Assembly (NCBI RefSeq): GCF_014218705.1
Contig: NZ_JABBJF010000004.1
Location: 186,001-250,000, forward strand
Origin: Kluyvera sichuanensis
Lineage (GTDB): Bacteria; Pseudomonadota; Gammaproteobacteria; Enterobacterales; Enterobacteriaceae
Reading direction: 5' to 3'
DNA length: 64,000 bases
A program made the position numbers and the translations under genes. Shown one piece after another: positions 11,230 through 20,983 of the stretch. The notes below the pieces were generated by a model. That model saw only the letters and a list, made by a program, of their open reading frames with translations. It ran no database searches and was not told the DNA's origin. Numbering within the stretch: the first letter of the stretch is position 1; the number at the start of each line of letters is the position of its first letter.

Positions 11230-11565
11230 TTATTTGTTTTTCAGACAGGTACTCATAAAGGTTTTACGTTCGTCGCCCTTTAAGGTTTTGGTGGCTGCCT
11301 GCGCGTTACAGTCCTTCATTTTTTGCTGCTGCGGGGTCAGTTTTTTGCCATCAGCGGCCGCACTTTCCCCCTTCAGACAGCTGCTCATAAAGGTTTTACG
11401 CTCATCACCTTTCAGGGTTTTTGACGCGGCTTCATGATTACACGTGCTCATGCGCTGCTGCTGCGGCGTCAGGGTTTTCTCCGGCGCTGCCGCCGTCGTT
11501 GCCGCAGACACGGCGCCCGCCGTAAACAGACCACATAGTAGGGTAACCAGTAATGTTGTTTTCAT
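11230..11565 (-). CDS. psiF: Phosphate starvation-inducible protein PsiF
   Basis: Small exported protein of unknown function, 111 aa. The signal peptide is MKTTLLVTLLCGLFTAGAVSA. The mature part holds two copies of a unit with LTPQQQ, M..CN, A.KTLKGDERK.FMS.CLK, each with two Cys that could pair in the periplasm. I start at the ATG of MKTTLL (11565, preceded by AAGGATG) rather than an upstream in-frame codon that would bury the signal peptide. It follows phoA, so PhoB probably controls it. Confidence 0.9.
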   Translation of the reverse strand: MKTTLLVTLLCGLFTAGAVSAATTAAAPEKTLTPQQQRMSTCNHEAASKTLKGDERKTFMSSCLKGESAAADGKKLTPQQQKMKDCNAQAATKTLKGDERKTFMSTCLKNK

Positions 11566-11625
11566 TGCACCATCCTTTTGTGAGTAGAACTCTGTAAGTC
11601 TGGTCGCTGGAAGGAATATTACCAA

Positions 11626-11651
11626 CCCGACGACAAAATATTGCCGTCGGG
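11626..11651. terminator. Intercistronic hairpin between phoA and psiF
   Basis: CCCGACG (11626-11632) pairs with CGTCGGG (11645-11651) around a 12-nt AT-rich loop, directly after the phoA stop. It may trim or partly end phoA transcripts so that psiF is expressed at a lower level. Confidence 0.5.
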
Positions 11652-11664
11652 CGAGTGTCAGGGC

Positions 11665-13074
11665 TTAAAGCCCCAGCGCCGCTTTCATGGTGTAGTAGAG
11701 GTCCGTCTGGTCGGTCAGGCCAACCACGTTCGCCGCGTGCGGGCCGTAGGCCGCAATGCGCAACTGGGTGCCGGTATGCTCCATCGACTCCTCTTCCGAG
11801 TTGCCGTAGCTCATTACCATCACCGAACCATCTTTGGTGTTGAGCGCCTGCGTCAGGCCAGGTGCCTTCGTTTCCGGTGGGATAATCTGGCTGGCGTGAG
11901 CGTGGTCAGCGGTGACGATCACCAGCGTATTGCCGTCTTTTTTGGCAAATTCCAGTGCTTTCTGTACCGCTTCATCCAGATCAACCGTTTCGCCAATCTG
12001 GCCACACGGGTTTGCCGCGTGGTCCTGTTTATCAATCGACGCGCCCTCTACCTGCAGGAAGAACCCTTTTTCACTGGTGCTCAGCAGAGAGATAGCTTTA
12101 TCGGTCATCTGCGCAAGGGTCGGTACGCTGGCATCGCGTTTCGGGTTCGGCGCACAGGTCACGACAGGTTTATCGAGGTTACCGTGGAAGGAGGCTTTCG
12201 GCCCTTCCCAGCGTACCGGCATGTTGCCGTCTGAGAACAGACCCAGCAGCGGTTTATCCTGGTCTGCCTGGGTAATCGCCGCCAGCGTCGTGGCGTTATC
12301 AACGAGCTGATAACCCCGCGCCTGCGCCTGTTCACGCAGCGTTTTCCCCTGCCATTCCCCCGCCGTTGCGGTTTCAGCAAAGGTCTTCGCACCGCCGCCC
12401 AGCGTCACGTCCGCGCGTGCATTCAGCAGCTGTTCGGTGATGGAGCCCTTGCCGCCTTTCTCCAGCGCATTGGTTGGGCATTTTTCGCTGGTCACGCTCG
12501 GGCCGTAGCATTTACGTGAGGTCACATGCGATACCAGCGCAGCAGGAGTGGCGTCCTGCAGTTCGGCGGTAGAAACGTTCCCCGTTGCCAGGCCAGCTGC
12601 TTTTGCCAGCTCGAGAATGGTCTGATGATCTTTTTCGTGGATGTCCACGCCCAGCGCACCGTTATAGGTTTTCACCCCGGTACTCCAGGCCGTCGCGGAC
12701 GCCGCAGAATCGGTGACATAATCCGGCTTACCGGTTTTTTTATTCAGCGCGTAGTGCGTGTACTGCCCGGTTAACGGCAGCGCATCGATACCTTTGAAAT
12801 AACCGCCCGCCCCTTCAGCATAGTTACGCGCAGCGGTAATTTCAGAATCGCCCATCCCATCGCCAATCAGCAGAATAACGTTTTTGGCCTGCTTATTATT
12901 CAAAGAGGCGCGAATGGCTTCAGTTTGATCGGCAGATAAACGGCGAGCACCGCCCGGTTGGGTAATATCCCCTTGCGCGGCACGGTTATCCAGAACGGCA
13001 GTTGATGTGTCCGCGTGTGCGGCAGATAAACCCAGAAGAGGTAATAATGCGGCAAAAATAGCACTGTATTTCAC
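11665..13074 (-). CDS. phoA: Alkaline phosphatase PhoA
   Basis: Periplasmic Zn/Mg phosphomonoesterase that frees phosphate during starvation. 469 aa. The signal peptide is [21 protein letters not shown]. The metal ligand motif [10 protein letters not shown] and catalytic Ser123 in the TDSAASAT motif are present, as are [10 protein letters not shown] and a C-terminal [14 protein letters not shown] motif. Cys residues in RKCYGPS, SEKCPTN, VTCAPN and NPCGQI can form the structural disulfides. The start codon is GTG (13072-13074), as in E. coli. The Shine-Dalgarno GGAG lies inside a leader hairpin. A Pho box lies upstream. Confidence 0.97.
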   Translation of the reverse strand: MKYSAIFAALLPLLGLSAAHADTSTAVLDNRAAQGDITQPGGARRLSADQTEAIRASLNNKQAKNVILLIGDGMGDSEITAARNYAEGAGGYFKGIDALPLTGQYTHYALNKKTGKPDYVTDSAASATAWSTGVKTYNGALGVDIHEKDHQTILELAKAAGLATGNVSTAELQDATPAALVSHVTSRKCYGPSVTSEKCPTNALEKGGKGSITEQLLNARADVTLGGGAKTFAETATAGEWQGKTLREQAQARGYQLVDNATTLAAITQADQDKPLLGLFSDGNMPVRWEGPKASFHGNLDKPVVTCAPNPKRDASVPTLAQMTDKAISLLSTSEKGFFLQVEGASIDKQDHAANPCGQIGETVDLDEAVQKALEFAKKDGNTLVIVTADHAHASQIIPPETKAPGLTQALNTKDGSVMVMSYGNSEEESMEHTGTQLRIAAYGPHAANVVGLTDQTDLYYTMKAALGL

Positions 13075-13082
13075 GTTAGTTT

Positions 13083-13118
13083 CTCCATGTACAAATACTT
13101 AAAAAATGAAACATGGAG
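13083..13118 (-). promoter_or_regulatory. Leader hairpin over the phoA ribosome-binding site
   Basis: In the phoA leader, CTCCATGT pairs with ACATGGAG over a 20-nt A/U-rich loop. The GGAG of the 3' arm is the only good Shine-Dalgarno before the GTG start. The fold could damp translation. Confidence 0.5.
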
Positions 13119-13152
13119 ACTGTAAGAAAAGTGCGTGACATTTTAATGACAC
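13119..13152 (-). promoter_or_regulatory. phoA promoter with Pho box
   Basis: On the minus strand, tandem units TGTCATTAAAA and TGTCACGCACT (13151-13131) form a Pho box. A -10-like TACAGT lies at 13124-13119, at the spacing seen in the E. coli phoA promoter. Confidence 0.85.
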
Positions 13153-13179
13153 CCAAAATGATGTCATTACCTACTAATT

Positions 13180-13434
13180 TTAGGGATGCAGAAATAACCG
13201 TTTAACATGGTTATATAAGAGTTCGCTATTATGGTCGCTGGTGTGTTCTGCAGGGGCGAGTTTATTCAACGTCGCGGCTATTTCATCCTCCAGTACCGGG
13301 CCAGAGCCTTGCTGTACATGCTGTAAAAGCGTGGTCACCACCACTTCAAGTGCATCGACCTGAATACGTAACGCGTTTGCTTCATCTTCCTTTTCGGCCA
13401 GTTTGACCAGCAGTTCTGCAATGAAATTTTTCAT
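13180..13434 (-). CDS. iraP: Anti-adaptor IraP, stabiliser of sigma-S
   Basis: 84-aa anti-adaptor that binds RssB and blocks delivery of RpoS to ClpXP. The start is the ATG of MKNFIAELLVKLAEKEDEA, preceded by AAGGAAA; an upstream in-frame Met would add 13 residues not found in the family. The N-terminal half is a coiled-coil-like heptad helix, and the tail is ELLYNHVKRLFLHP. Same direction as phoA and psiF. In E. coli it responds to phosphate starvation through ppGpp; no regulatory site was clear to me. Confidence 0.9.
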   Translation of the reverse strand: MKNFIAELLVKLAEKEDEANALRIQVDALEVVVTTLLQHVQQGSGPVLEDEIAATLNKLAPAEHTSDHNSELLYNHVKRLFLHP

Positions 13435-13739
13435 CGCGCGTTTTCCTTGTATGACGGCGTGGGCAGGACTCAAGCCCTGAAAAAATAAATAGACCGCAAA
13501 ACCTTACGGCGCTATTCCCCCTTCAGCAACACCGAATAGAATTACAATATATTACGTATTCTGCAATAGTCCTCGGCAAAAATATAATCCTCATCAATAT
13601 CATGGAATTACTTACCGATATCGCCAGCGAAACGTTTTTCTCATTAAATAATGCAAGGCGCAAAGAGGGAATATGAAGAGTGTAGTGCGGTAATCAGGGA
13701 ATAAACGCCGCCGCGTTTATTCCCCTCTCAATGCCGGTA
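13435..13739. other. Intergenic region between iraP and the MdtG-like exporter
   Basis: 305 bp, AT-rich. It should hold the iraP promoter, which I could not place with confidence. The only clear structure is the 12-bp hairpin at 13697-13724. No convincing small ORF or RNA gene was seen. Confidence 0.6.
13697..13724 (-). terminator. Terminator of the MdtG-like gene
   Basis: Perfect 12-bp stem GGGAATAAACGC (13697-13708) with GCGTTTATTCCC (13713-13724), loop CGCC, 16 bp past the stop of the exporter gene. Confidence 0.75.
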
Positions 13740-14939
13740 TTACTGACGTACGGGTTGCGCCCGACGCAGCATTACCGCTAATTGCCAGAGGTTAATCAGC
13801 ACAATCACCGCGGTGACAATAAATACCCAGCGGAAGCCGGCCATCGCCGAAATGGATGCACCTATTAACGGGCCGGCCACGTTACCCAGGTACATAAAGG
13901 ACTGGTTATAACCAAAAATACGCCCGGTGACGCGCTCGCTAATATACTTCAGCAGCAGCGTTTGTACCGCAGGCAGCATCGCGCCATCGGCAAAGCCAAG
14001 AATAAAGCGCAGCACGCCCAACTGGAACGGCGTGGTGACAAACGACATAGCAAAGAACAGCACCACTGCAAACGTAAGCGTACCCAGCAATATGCGGCCC
14101 GTGCCGATACGATCGCCAAGCTTACCCAACCTCGGAGCCGAAATGAGCGCCGACACGCCGGGGACGGCGGCAATCATGCCGCTCAAGAAGGCGATATTAC
14201 TGCTGTCTGGCGACATCGATTTAATAAACAGCGCCAGAATCGGGCTGATTGACCCGTTACACAACTGGATAACCATGGTGGTGACGAACAGGCTAATCAC
14301 CAGCCCCGGATAAGGCAGCGTCGCAAATACCGCTTTCCCGCTGAGCTTCTCCCCTTTATTGAACTGCGGGCGCGGGCCCTCTTTAATCAGGAACAACGTC
14401 ACCAGGAAGCTCACCAGCAGCAGGAACGCGGTGATGTAAAAGACCATTCTCAGGCCAACGTGGTCGGCCAGGAAGCCGCCAAGCAGCGGCCCACCGATAA
14501 CGCCAGTGATTTGCGCCGTGGACAGCGTGCTGAGTGCCCAACCGCTGCGCTCACGCGGCACCTGGGAGGCCACCAGCGCCATCGCATTAGGAATGTAGCC
14601 GGAGGTTAAGCCCATTACCGCACGCAGGAAAAAGAGCTGCCAGACGTTGGTTGCAAAAGCCTGCAGCAGGATAGCAATCGCCATCCCCAACGAGGCACGC
14701 AGCAGCATAAGCTTACGGCCTTTACGGTCGGCCAGGCTGCCCCACATTGGCGAAACAATGGCAGAAACCAGGAAGGTGACGCTGAAGGTTAACCCGGACC
14801 ACATGGAGAGAGATTCATGGGAGGTGACGCCCAACTGCGCCACGTAAAGCGGCAAAAACGGTAAGATCTGGCTGATAGCCAACCCGGTGAAAAAACAACC
14901 GAGCCAAACTGAAATAAGGTTAACCTTCCAGGATTCCAT
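13740..14939 (-). CDS. MdtG-like MFS multidrug exporter
   Basis: 12-helix major facilitator of the DHA1 drug:H+ antiporter type, 399 aa, similar throughout to E. coli MdtG but not its orthologue by location. Motif A is [10 protein letters not shown] between helices 2 and 3, and a second basic motif (GKLGDRIG) follows helix 8. The DHA1 motif C region is visible in [16 protein letters not shown]. The start is taken at ATG 14939 ([14 protein letters not shown]); an in-frame TTG 33 bp upstream has no better ribosome site. It is inserted between iraP and ddlA, which adjoin in E. coli, and diverges from ddlA. The substrate cannot be told from sequence. Confidence 0.85.
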   Translation of the reverse strand: MESWKVNLISVWLGCFFTGLAISQILPFLPLYVAQLGVTSHESLSMWSGLTFSVTFLVSAIVSPMWGSLADRKGRKLMLLRASLGMAIAILLQAFATNVWQLFFLRAVMGLTSGYIPNAMALVASQVPRERSGWALSTLSTAQITGVIGGPLLGGFLADHVGLRMVFYITAFLLLVSFLVTLFLIKEGPRPQFNKGEKLSGKAVFATLPYPGLVISLFVTTMVIQLCNGSISPILALFIKSMSPDSSNIAFLSGMIAAVPGVSALISAPRLGKLGDRIGTGRILLGTLTFAVVLFFAMSFVTTPFQLGVLRFILGFADGAMLPAVQTLLLKYISERVTGRIFGYNQSFMYLGNVAGPLIGASISAMAGFRWVFIVTAVIVLINLWQLAVMLRRAQPVRQ

Positions 14940-15214
14940 AACTACACGTATTCGTTCTTTTTGTGAGGACAAGTAAACAGGTTAGCAAGTTGCGCTTTGC
15001 GCCGTATTGTCAGAGATGCTTAATGCATTATTTCAGAACAATATCAGCCACTCAGCGCTTTTGTGTGATAAATATCACGCTTCAGACGCTATTATGCAGT
15101 CACTTATTCTTAAGCTCTGCCTGCGATTTACGCACTTTGATATGGAAAAGGCAGATGCCTCCCCGCACCCGTGGTATGTTATGTGCTTTGCGTTTGGAAT
15201 GGATGGAATTTGAG

Positions 15215-16315
15215 ATGGCAAAGTTGCGGGTTGGGATTGTTTTTGGCGGCAAATCAGCGGAGCACGAAGTCTCCCTACAGTCTGCTAAAAATATCGTAGA
15301 AGCGATTGATAAGACGCGTTTTGAGGTCGTTCTGCTGGGGATCGATAAGCAGGGGCAGTGGCACATCAGCGATGCGCAAAACTACCTGTTAAACGCCCAC
15401 GATCCTGCCCATATCGCGCTACGCCCTTCCGATATCACGCTGGCCCATATCCCTGGCAAAGCGCATCAGCAGATGATCAATGCTGCAAGCGGCCAACCGC
15501 TGGATGCCATCGATGTGATTTTCCCGATTGTTCACGGCACCCTGGGTGAAGACGGTTCCCTGCAGGGCATGCTGCGTATGGCAAACCTGCCGTTCGTCGG
15601 CTCTGACGTCCTGGGTTCCGCTGCCTGTATGGATAAAGACGTCACCAAGCGTCTGCTGCGCGACGCCGGGCTTTCTATCGCGCCGTTTGTGACGTTAACC
15701 CGTCGCACCCGTGACAGCTTCTCGTTCGATGAGATTAAAGCGAAGCTCGGTCTGCCGCTGTTCGTTAAACCGGCAAACCAGGGGTCATCCGTCGGCGTCA
15801 GCAAGGTGAACAGTGCCGAACAGTATCAACAGGCCGTGGCGCTGGCGTTTGAATTTGACCACAAAGTGGTGGTTGAACAGGGCATTAAAGGGCGTGAAAT
15901 TGAGTGCGCGGTGCTTGGCAACGATGACCCGCAGGCCAGCACCTGTGGCGAAATCGTCCTGAACAGCGAATTCTACGCCTACGACACCAAGTATATTGAC
16001 GATAACGGCGCGAAAGTGGTGGTTCCGGCGGCGATCTCCGCCGAAGTGAACGACAAGATTCGTCATGTTGCGATTGAAGCCTACCAGACCTTAGGCTGCA
16101 GCGGGATGGCGCGCGTTGACGTGTTCCTGACCGAAAACAACGAGGTGGTGATTAACGAAATCAACACTCTGCCGGGCTTCACCAATATCAGCATGTATCC
16201 AAAACTGTGGCAGGCCAGCGGTCTGGATTACACGTCGCTGATTACGCGTTTGATTGAGCTGGCGCTGGAACGTCATCAGGCCGATAAGGCGCTGAAAACG
16301 TCGATGAACGACTAA
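15215..16315 (+). CDS. ddlA: D-alanine--D-alanine ligase A
   Basis: Joins two D-alanines with ATP to make the dipeptide end of peptidoglycan precursors. 366 aa with the start at [21 protein letters not shown] (15215). ATG codons 12 bp further upstream are in frame but would add residues absent in E. coli DdlA. ATP-grasp features include [32 protein letters not shown] (P-loop-like lid), [15 protein letters not shown], and the Mg-binding EINTLPGFT. Followed by a REP palindrome. Confidence 0.96.
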   Translation: MAKLRVGIVFGGKSAEHEVSLQSAKNIVEAIDKTRFEVVLLGIDKQGQWHISDAQNYLLNAHDPAHIALRPSDITLAHIPGKAHQQMINAASGQPLDAIDVIFPIVHGTLGEDGSLQGMLRMANLPFVGSDVLGSAACMDKDVTKRLLRDAGLSIAPFVTLTRRTRDSFSFDEIKAKLGLPLFVKPANQGSSVGVSKVNSAEQYQQAVALAFEFDHKVVVEQGIKGREIECAVLGNDDPQASTCGEIVLNSEFYAYDTKYIDDNGAKVVVPAAISAEVNDKIRHVAIEAYQTLGCSGMARVDVFLTENNEVVINEINTLPGFTNISMYPKLWQASGLDYTSLITRLIELALERHQADKALKTSMND

Positions 16316-16320
16316 GGCTT

Positions 16321-16375
16321 TTCCCCGGTGTCGCTGCGCTCGGCCGGGCTACCGGTTGTGCAGCGACGTCGGAAA
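16321..16375. repeat. REP-type palindrome after ddlA
   Basis: TTCCCCGGTGTCGCTGCGCT and GCAGCGACGTCGGAAA form an imperfect inverted repeat around GGCCGGGCTACCGG. It sits between the convergent ends of ddlA and yaiZ. Confidence 0.65.
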
Positions 16376-16392
16376 TACATTCGCAAAACAAA

Positions 16393-16587
16393 TTACTCTT
16401 CCCGACGGCGAATGATAAAACCGGCCAGCCAGAAGCTAATCACCCAGGTCACCATCCCCACGGCATAGGTTTGCCAGCCTTTAGCCTCGAACCCGAGCAG
16501 CCCGACAATCCCGTTCAGAATAAAGATAAGACCAATGGCAAAGGCATAGTAATGCCAGTCACGGCGAATTTTTGCAGGCAGGTTCAT
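16393..16587 (-). CDS. yaiZ: DUF2754 membrane protein YaiZ
   Basis: 64-aa protein with two predicted membrane helices, roughly 11-31 (YYAFAIGLIFILNGIVGLLGF) and 36-57 (TYAVGMVTWVISFWLAGFI), and a basic RRREE tail. Matches E. coli YaiZ; the function is unknown. The start is the ATG of MNLPAKIRRDW, with TGGAG upstream. Located between ddlA and yaiY as in E. coli. Confidence 0.88.
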   Translation of the reverse strand: MNLPAKIRRDWHYYAFAIGLIFILNGIVGLLGFEAKGWQTYAVGMVTWVISFWLAGFIIRRREE

Positions 16588-16836
16588 AGCGGCTCCAGCA
16601 TAAAAAAACGATGATGCCATAAACCCGCGTCAGCGTCTGTGGTGTAAACAACAATTCGCAGATGTTAAATCAATTAACGTCAAGCCGGAAACGGACAATC
16701 AATAAGTCAGAGTGATAATCCAGGACTATTCCTGCTCAAAATTTACCATAAATCCGATATTGACAATCCCTTTCTGCTGCCACACTCACCCCAGTATCAC
16801 GAAACGATCGGCATTTACGTTATCCTGGAGGTCTCA

Positions 16837-17139
16837 ATGACAGATTTCACGTTGTCAAAACTCATGTTCAGTGGGAAAAAGAGGGACTCCTCCGCCTCAG
16901 GCAATCTGGCCTACGCGCTTTTCGTTCTGCTCTGCTTTTCGGTCGGCGCGCAACTGTTGACTCTGGTGGTTCACGCACCCGGTGTCTATGAACATCTGAT
17001 GCAAATGCAGGACAGTGGTCGCCCGCGCGTTGAAATTGGCCTTGGCGTGAGTACGCTATTTGGCGTGGTGCCGTTCCTGGCAGGCTGCGCTATTCTGGGC
17101 GTGGTCTCCCTCGTACGCCGCCTGCGTCATCACGATTAA
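16837..17139 (+). CDS. yaiY: DUF2755 membrane protein YaiY
   Basis: 100-aa inner-membrane protein with two predicted helices (about 25-46 and 70-92) and a basic C-terminus RRLRHH. It matches E. coli YaiY, of unknown function. The ATG has a strong TGGAGG ribosome site. Its stop overlaps the convergent yaiW stop by 4 bp. Confidence 0.88.
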   Translation: MTDFTLSKLMFSGKKRDSSASGNLAYALFVLLCFSVGAQLLTLVVHAPGVYEHLMQMQDSGRPRVEIGLGVSTLFGVVPFLAGCAILGVVSLVRRLRHHD

Positions 17140-18239
17140 TTGATGGCCATACATTTGGCCCGACGCTCATCCACCCGTTTTGCAAACCACGCCGTGGTTA
17201 ATTTACGGGTGATCTTCGGGCTTTCAAGCTGAATCCCCGGCAACATCTCTTTTGCCAGCGATTTACCCGCCTTCTGCTCCGCAATTTTATAAACCCCTTG
17301 ATAGAGCGCCGTAGTTTCAAACGCCTGGCTATCGCCTTTTTGCAACTGACGATGGATGTCGCTATTGCTGAGCGAAAGCTTGCTGGCAAGCTTTCTGACC
17401 GCCATTTCCGTGCTGCCCGGCTCATCGCTACCGTAGAGAATCACATCACCGTCGAGCGCCAGTTTCACGCCAGTGGCCTTGCTCACCGCGTACTGGAATG
17501 CCGCATTACGGCTGGCATACCAGCCAGCGTTAAAATCAGCAAAACGATAAATCGGCGCCGTGTAGCTAGCCGGATAATTCAGCAGATGATAAGTACCAAA
17601 CCACAGGCCGCCGCGCAGGGTAAAGACCTCCTGACGCACGGTACCGTCCATCTTCCATGGATAGCCGTTCTGGTGCTGCTCGGCAAAGGCGATGCTTACC
17701 TGCATCGGTCCTCCGGTATGTACCGGATTCAACGAGCCGAACAGCTTCTGCCCCATCGGCACCATACCGATAAAGTCATCAAAAATAGCGCTGAGCTGTT
17801 TTTCCGTTTTGACCGTATCCAGCCGTTCACTGTAGCTCTTACCGGTAGGAGAGTTAATCTTCAGCGCCGTATGCACCAGGAAGACGGGGATATGCATTTT
17901 CTCGGCACGACGATCGATCTCCTGCCAGGCAATTTTGCTTAACCCCGGCACCGCCGGATCTGCCTGGTAGTTAGACTCCTGCTGCGCCACCGCCAGCACC
18001 GAACAGATATTTTCCTCGGTTGGTGCAAGCTTCTGGCTTTCAAACGTTTTCGCCAGCGCCTGCGCCCAGGCATCGCGATCCTTCACGCTGGCCGGCATTT
18101 TTTGCCGCACGACGCTTGCCACATCTACCGGTTTTTCTCCCGCCTTCATCGTGGGTGCCTGCTGGCTGGTACAGGCGCTAAGCAGTACCGCCAGGAAAGG
18201 CACAGGGAGCGCAAGGTAGCGCGATGCGGCAATCGCCAT
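17136..18239 (-). CDS. yaiW: Outer-membrane lipoprotein YaiW
   Basis: DUF1615 lipoprotein, 367 aa. The signal peptide ends in the lipobox LLSAC, with the lipidated Cys at 23. The body carries [18 protein letters not shown] (a lysozyme-like EQESN region), [13 protein letters not shown] and [17 protein letters not shown]. In E. coli it is a surface-exposed lipoprotein that works with SbmA in uptake of proline-rich peptides. Second gene of sbmA-yaiW, 31 bp after sbmA, with its own AAGGATAT ribosome site. Confidence 0.93.
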   Translation of the reverse strand: MAIAASRYLALPVPFLAVLLSACTSQQAPTMKAGEKPVDVASVVRQKMPASVKDRDAWAQALAKTFESQKLAPTEENICSVLAVAQQESNYQADPAVPGLSKIAWQEIDRRAEKMHIPVFLVHTALKINSPTGKSYSERLDTVKTEKQLSAIFDDFIGMVPMGQKLFGSLNPVHTGGPMQVSIAFAEQHQNGYPWKMDGTVRQEVFTLRGGLWFGTYHLLNYPASYTAPIYRFADFNAGWYASRNAAFQYAVSKATGVKLALDGDVILYGSDEPGSTEMAVRKLASKLSLSNSDIHRQLQKGDSQAFETTALYQGVYKIAEQKAGKSLAKEMLPGIQLESPKITRKLTTAWFAKRVDERRAKCMAIN

Positions 18240-18270
18240 AAGATATCCTTATAAAATTAAAGCGTTTTTA

Positions 18271-19494
18271 TTAAGCCTGCGGCTGAGCAATCTCATCCGG
18301 TATGTCTTTATTATCCAGTTCTCGCTCAAAGCTGCGCAGACGTTTGTAGATGGACATCAGTTCCACCAGCGTGGTCCAGGAGCTAATCAGGTACTGGAAT
18401 GACCCACGTACCTGGCCGAAAACGTTGGTAATCTGCGTCATCAGGCCGAGCGTAATCGTACCGGCAACAATTGACGGAAACAGCAGGAACAACCCGAAAA
18501 CGTTATCCACCTGCAGATACAAAATGCGGGCGATATTGAAGTACATGTAATGGAAGTAAAGGCGGAAGTAGTTCTGACGTACCGCGCTAAACAGTTCTCG
18601 CACGGTTGGCGGCGTCGCGCGGCTCGCATCATCTTCACCGTACACCAGTTCTTTACGATAAGCCGCTTCGACACGCTGATTCTTAAAGTTCAGCCCCGGC
18701 AGTTTGATCCCCACCACAGCCAGCATCCCAGTCCCCATCAGCGACCAGACGATAGCCGCAATCACCAGCCCATAAGGAACATGGCCAATAATCGGCAGGT
18801 CAGGAACGTGCGTCGAGAGCGTTACCAGCACCGGCAGGAAGGCAATCAGTGTCATAATGGCATTGATAAAGCTGGTGCCCATATCTTCCAGCGTCGAGGC
18901 AAAGCGCATCGTATCTTCCTGCACACGCTGCGCGGCACCTTCGATATGACGCAGATGCTGCCAGTGTGTCATATAGTGTTCGTTCATCGCCGTACGCCAG
19001 CGGAAGACATAATGGCTGACAAAGAAGTTATTCAGTACCCCAATCACCACGGCGATAAGCGCAATCCCCAGGAAGATACCGATCTCCTGGTAAAACTGGT
19101 TAATCGAGACTTTGTTCGGCGTTGCCAATGCGGTCTGGATGAGGTCGTAGAACGGTGCATACCAGGCGTTAATCGCCACGCCGACTTCCACCATAAACCA
19201 TGTCACGAAGATGATGAGCGCGGTGCCCAGTATGGACCAGTACTGCCAGCGATGCGGGCTGCGAATAAACCAATAGCCAGCAAACAAGCCAACGCACACC
19301 AGATAGTAAGCATAAAAGATCAGGTAGTTCATCGACCAGAAGCGCGCGGCGCTGATCGGAACATCGTTACTCGCGCCCGTCAGGCGAAGTAAGTAGCTGC
19401 CGCCGCCCACCTGCCAGAAAATGACCGCTACCATTGCCCAAATAAATGCCGAGAGAAAAAATGGACCCGGCTTAGGGAAAAAAGACTTAAACAT
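18271..19494 (-). CDS. sbmA: Peptide antibiotic transporter SbmA
   Basis: Homodimeric inner-membrane transporter for microcins B17 and J25, bleomycin and proline-rich antimicrobial peptides, driven by the proton gradient. 407 aa. It has the SbmA/BacA fold, resembling ABC transporter membrane domains without an ATPase: hydrophobic segments near 12-30, 50-75, 85-110, 140-165, 210-230, 245-265 and 330-350. Typical segments are [27 protein letters not shown] and a C-terminal [10 protein letters not shown]. First gene of sbmA-yaiW; a sigma-E promoter lies upstream. Confidence 0.96.
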   Translation of the reverse strand: MFKSFFPKPGPFFLSAFIWAMVAVIFWQVGGGSYLLRLTGASNDVPISAARFWSMNYLIFYAYYLVCVGLFAGYWFIRSPHRWQYWSILGTALIIFVTWFMVEVGVAINAWYAPFYDLIQTALATPNKVSINQFYQEIGIFLGIALIAVVIGVLNNFFVSHYVFRWRTAMNEHYMTHWQHLRHIEGAAQRVQEDTMRFASTLEDMGTSFINAIMTLIAFLPVLVTLSTHVPDLPIIGHVPYGLVIAAIVWSLMGTGMLAVVGIKLPGLNFKNQRVEAAYRKELVYGEDDASRATPPTVRELFSAVRQNYFRLYFHYMYFNIARILYLQVDNVFGLFLLFPSIVAGTITLGLMTQITNVFGQVRGSFQYLISSWTTLVELMSIYKRLRSFERELDNKDIPDEIAQPQA

Positions 19495-19816
19495 AGTGCT
19501 CTCCTGCTAACTTCTTATGATTCTGCTTTGTGCTGTGACAACAGAATACCGCTACGGATCATTTTTACCGTAAAGAGGTATTAGGCGATGTAACTGTGCA
19601 ATCAGACCTGAAAATGGCGATAGAGTTCGCCAGACGGCATCGTATGTATCATACGCGCCGGATCACAAAAGTGCGTATCCACCTCAATGAATAATCTCTG
19701 CATTTACGCTCGGTTACGTTTTTCCCGCTATCATACCGTTTAATGGCGCTGTGCCAGATGCCGATTCATTGTATTTTTAGTATAAATACGCATTACTTCC
19801 CCATTTCTATTTATGG
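19495..19816. other. Divergent sbmA/ampH control region
   Basis: 322 bp holding the sigma-E promoter of sbmA (19602-19628). The ampH side is AT-rich, with TTTTTAGTATAAATACGC near 19775, which could hold a -10. No operator was recognised. Confidence 0.5.
19602..19628 (-). promoter_or_regulatory. Sigma-E promoter of sbmA-yaiW
   Basis: On the minus strand GAACTC, then exactly 16 bases, then TCTGA. This is the envelope-stress (RpoE) architecture, about 110 bp before the sbmA start. The sbmA-yaiW operon belongs to the sigma-E regulon in E. coli. Confidence 0.8.
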
Positions 19817-20983
19817 ATGCATCCGTTGAAACGTAGTCTGCTTTTTTCTGCCGCGCTCTGCGTGGCGTCATTGACCTCGGTGCAGGCCGCTCAGCCTCTT
19901 ACCCCCCCCGCGTTTGCGTCCGATATTGTTGACCGCTACGCCAATCATATTTATTACGGCAGCGGTGCAACCGGTATGGCACTGGTGGTTATCGATGGTA
20001 ACCAGCGGGTGTTCAGAAGCTTTGGCGAGACGCGCCCAGGCAACAACGTGCATCCCCAGCTCGATTCCGTTATCCGTATTGCCTCACTGAGTAAGCTAAT
20101 GACCAGCGAGATGCTGGTAAAACTGCTCGACCAGGGCGTGGTGAAGCTTGACGATCCGCTCAGCAAATATGCCCCGCCGGGTGCACGTGTTCCAACCTAT
20201 AACGGCACGCCGATAACCCTGGTCAATCTGGCAACCCATACCAGCAGCCTGCCGCGCGAAATGCCAGGCGGTGCGGCTAATCGCCCGGTCTTCGTCTGGC
20301 CAACGCAGTCTCAGCGCTGGAGCTATCTCTCCACGGCAAAACTGCATGCCGCGCCAGGATCACAGGCGAGCTATTCGAATCTAGCGTTTGACCTGTTGGC
20401 CGATGCGCTGGGCAACGCCACGCATAAGCCTTATCCGCAGCTGTTTGAAGAGCAGATTGCCCGTCCGCTGGGCATGAAGGACACCACCTTTACCCCCTCA
20501 CCGGATCAATGTGGTCGTCTGATGGTCGCGGAAAAAGGGGCAAGCCCGTGCAATAACACCCTCGCGGCAATGGGCAGCGGCGGCGTTTATTCCACGCCGG
20601 GCGATATGATGCGCTGGATGCAGCAGTATCTTTCATCGGATTTCTATCATCGCAGCAGTCAGGCCGATCGCATGCAAACCCTGGTTTACAAGCGTAATCA
20701 ACTCACTCGCGTGGTGGGTATGGACGTTCCGGGTCATGCTGATGCGTTAGGGTTAGGCTGGGTCTATATGGCGCCGAAAAATGGCCGACCGGGTATTATC
20801 CAGAAAACCGGCGGTGGCGGCGGTTTTATCACCTATATGGCGATGATACCTCAGGCTAACGTGGGCGCATTTGTGGTGGTCACGCGTTCTCCGCTTACCC
20901 GCTTTGTGAATATGAGCGACGGTATCAACGAGTTGGTAACCGAACTGAGCGGCAACAAAGCTGCCGTCATTCCGGCGTCTTAA
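19817..20983 (+). CDS. ampH: Penicillin-binding protein/D-alanyl-D-alanine carboxypeptidase-endopeptidase AmpH
   Basis: Class C beta-lactamase-like protein of the periplasm that trims and recycles peptidoglycan as a DD-carboxypeptidase and DD-endopeptidase. 388 aa. A signal peptide is present (KRSLLFSAALCVASLTSVQA). The catalytic motif SLSK is at 90-93 and Y-S-N at 186-188; a C-terminal KTGGGGGF replaces the usual KTG loop. The start may be ATG 19817 or the TTG nine bases on (19826), which would give 385 aa as in E. coli. It diverges from sbmA. Confidence 0.95.
   Translation: MHPLKRSLLFSAALCVASLTSVQAAQPLTPPAFASDIVDRYANHIYYGSGATGMALVVIDGNQRVFRSFGETRPGNNVHPQLDSVIRIASLSKLMTSEMLVKLLDQGVVKLDDPLSKYAPPGARVPTYNGTPITLVNLATHTSSLPREMPGGAANRPVFVWPTQSQRWSYLSTAKLHAAPGSQASYSNLAFDLLADALGNATHKPYPQLFEEQIARPLGMKDTTFTPSPDQCGRLMVAEKGASPCNNTLAAMGSGGVYSTPGDMMRWMQQYLSSDFYHRSSQADRMQTLVYKRNQLTRVVGMDVPGHADALGLGWVYMAPKNGRPGIIQKTGGGGGFITYMAMIPQANVGAFVVVTRSPLTRFVNMSDGINELVTELSGNKAAVIPAS

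Noticed and set aside
14940..14972. Upstream TTG start for the MdtG-like protein
   Set aside because: No Shine-Dalgarno, and the extra 11 residues are polar and not needed by the family; kept only as an alternative.
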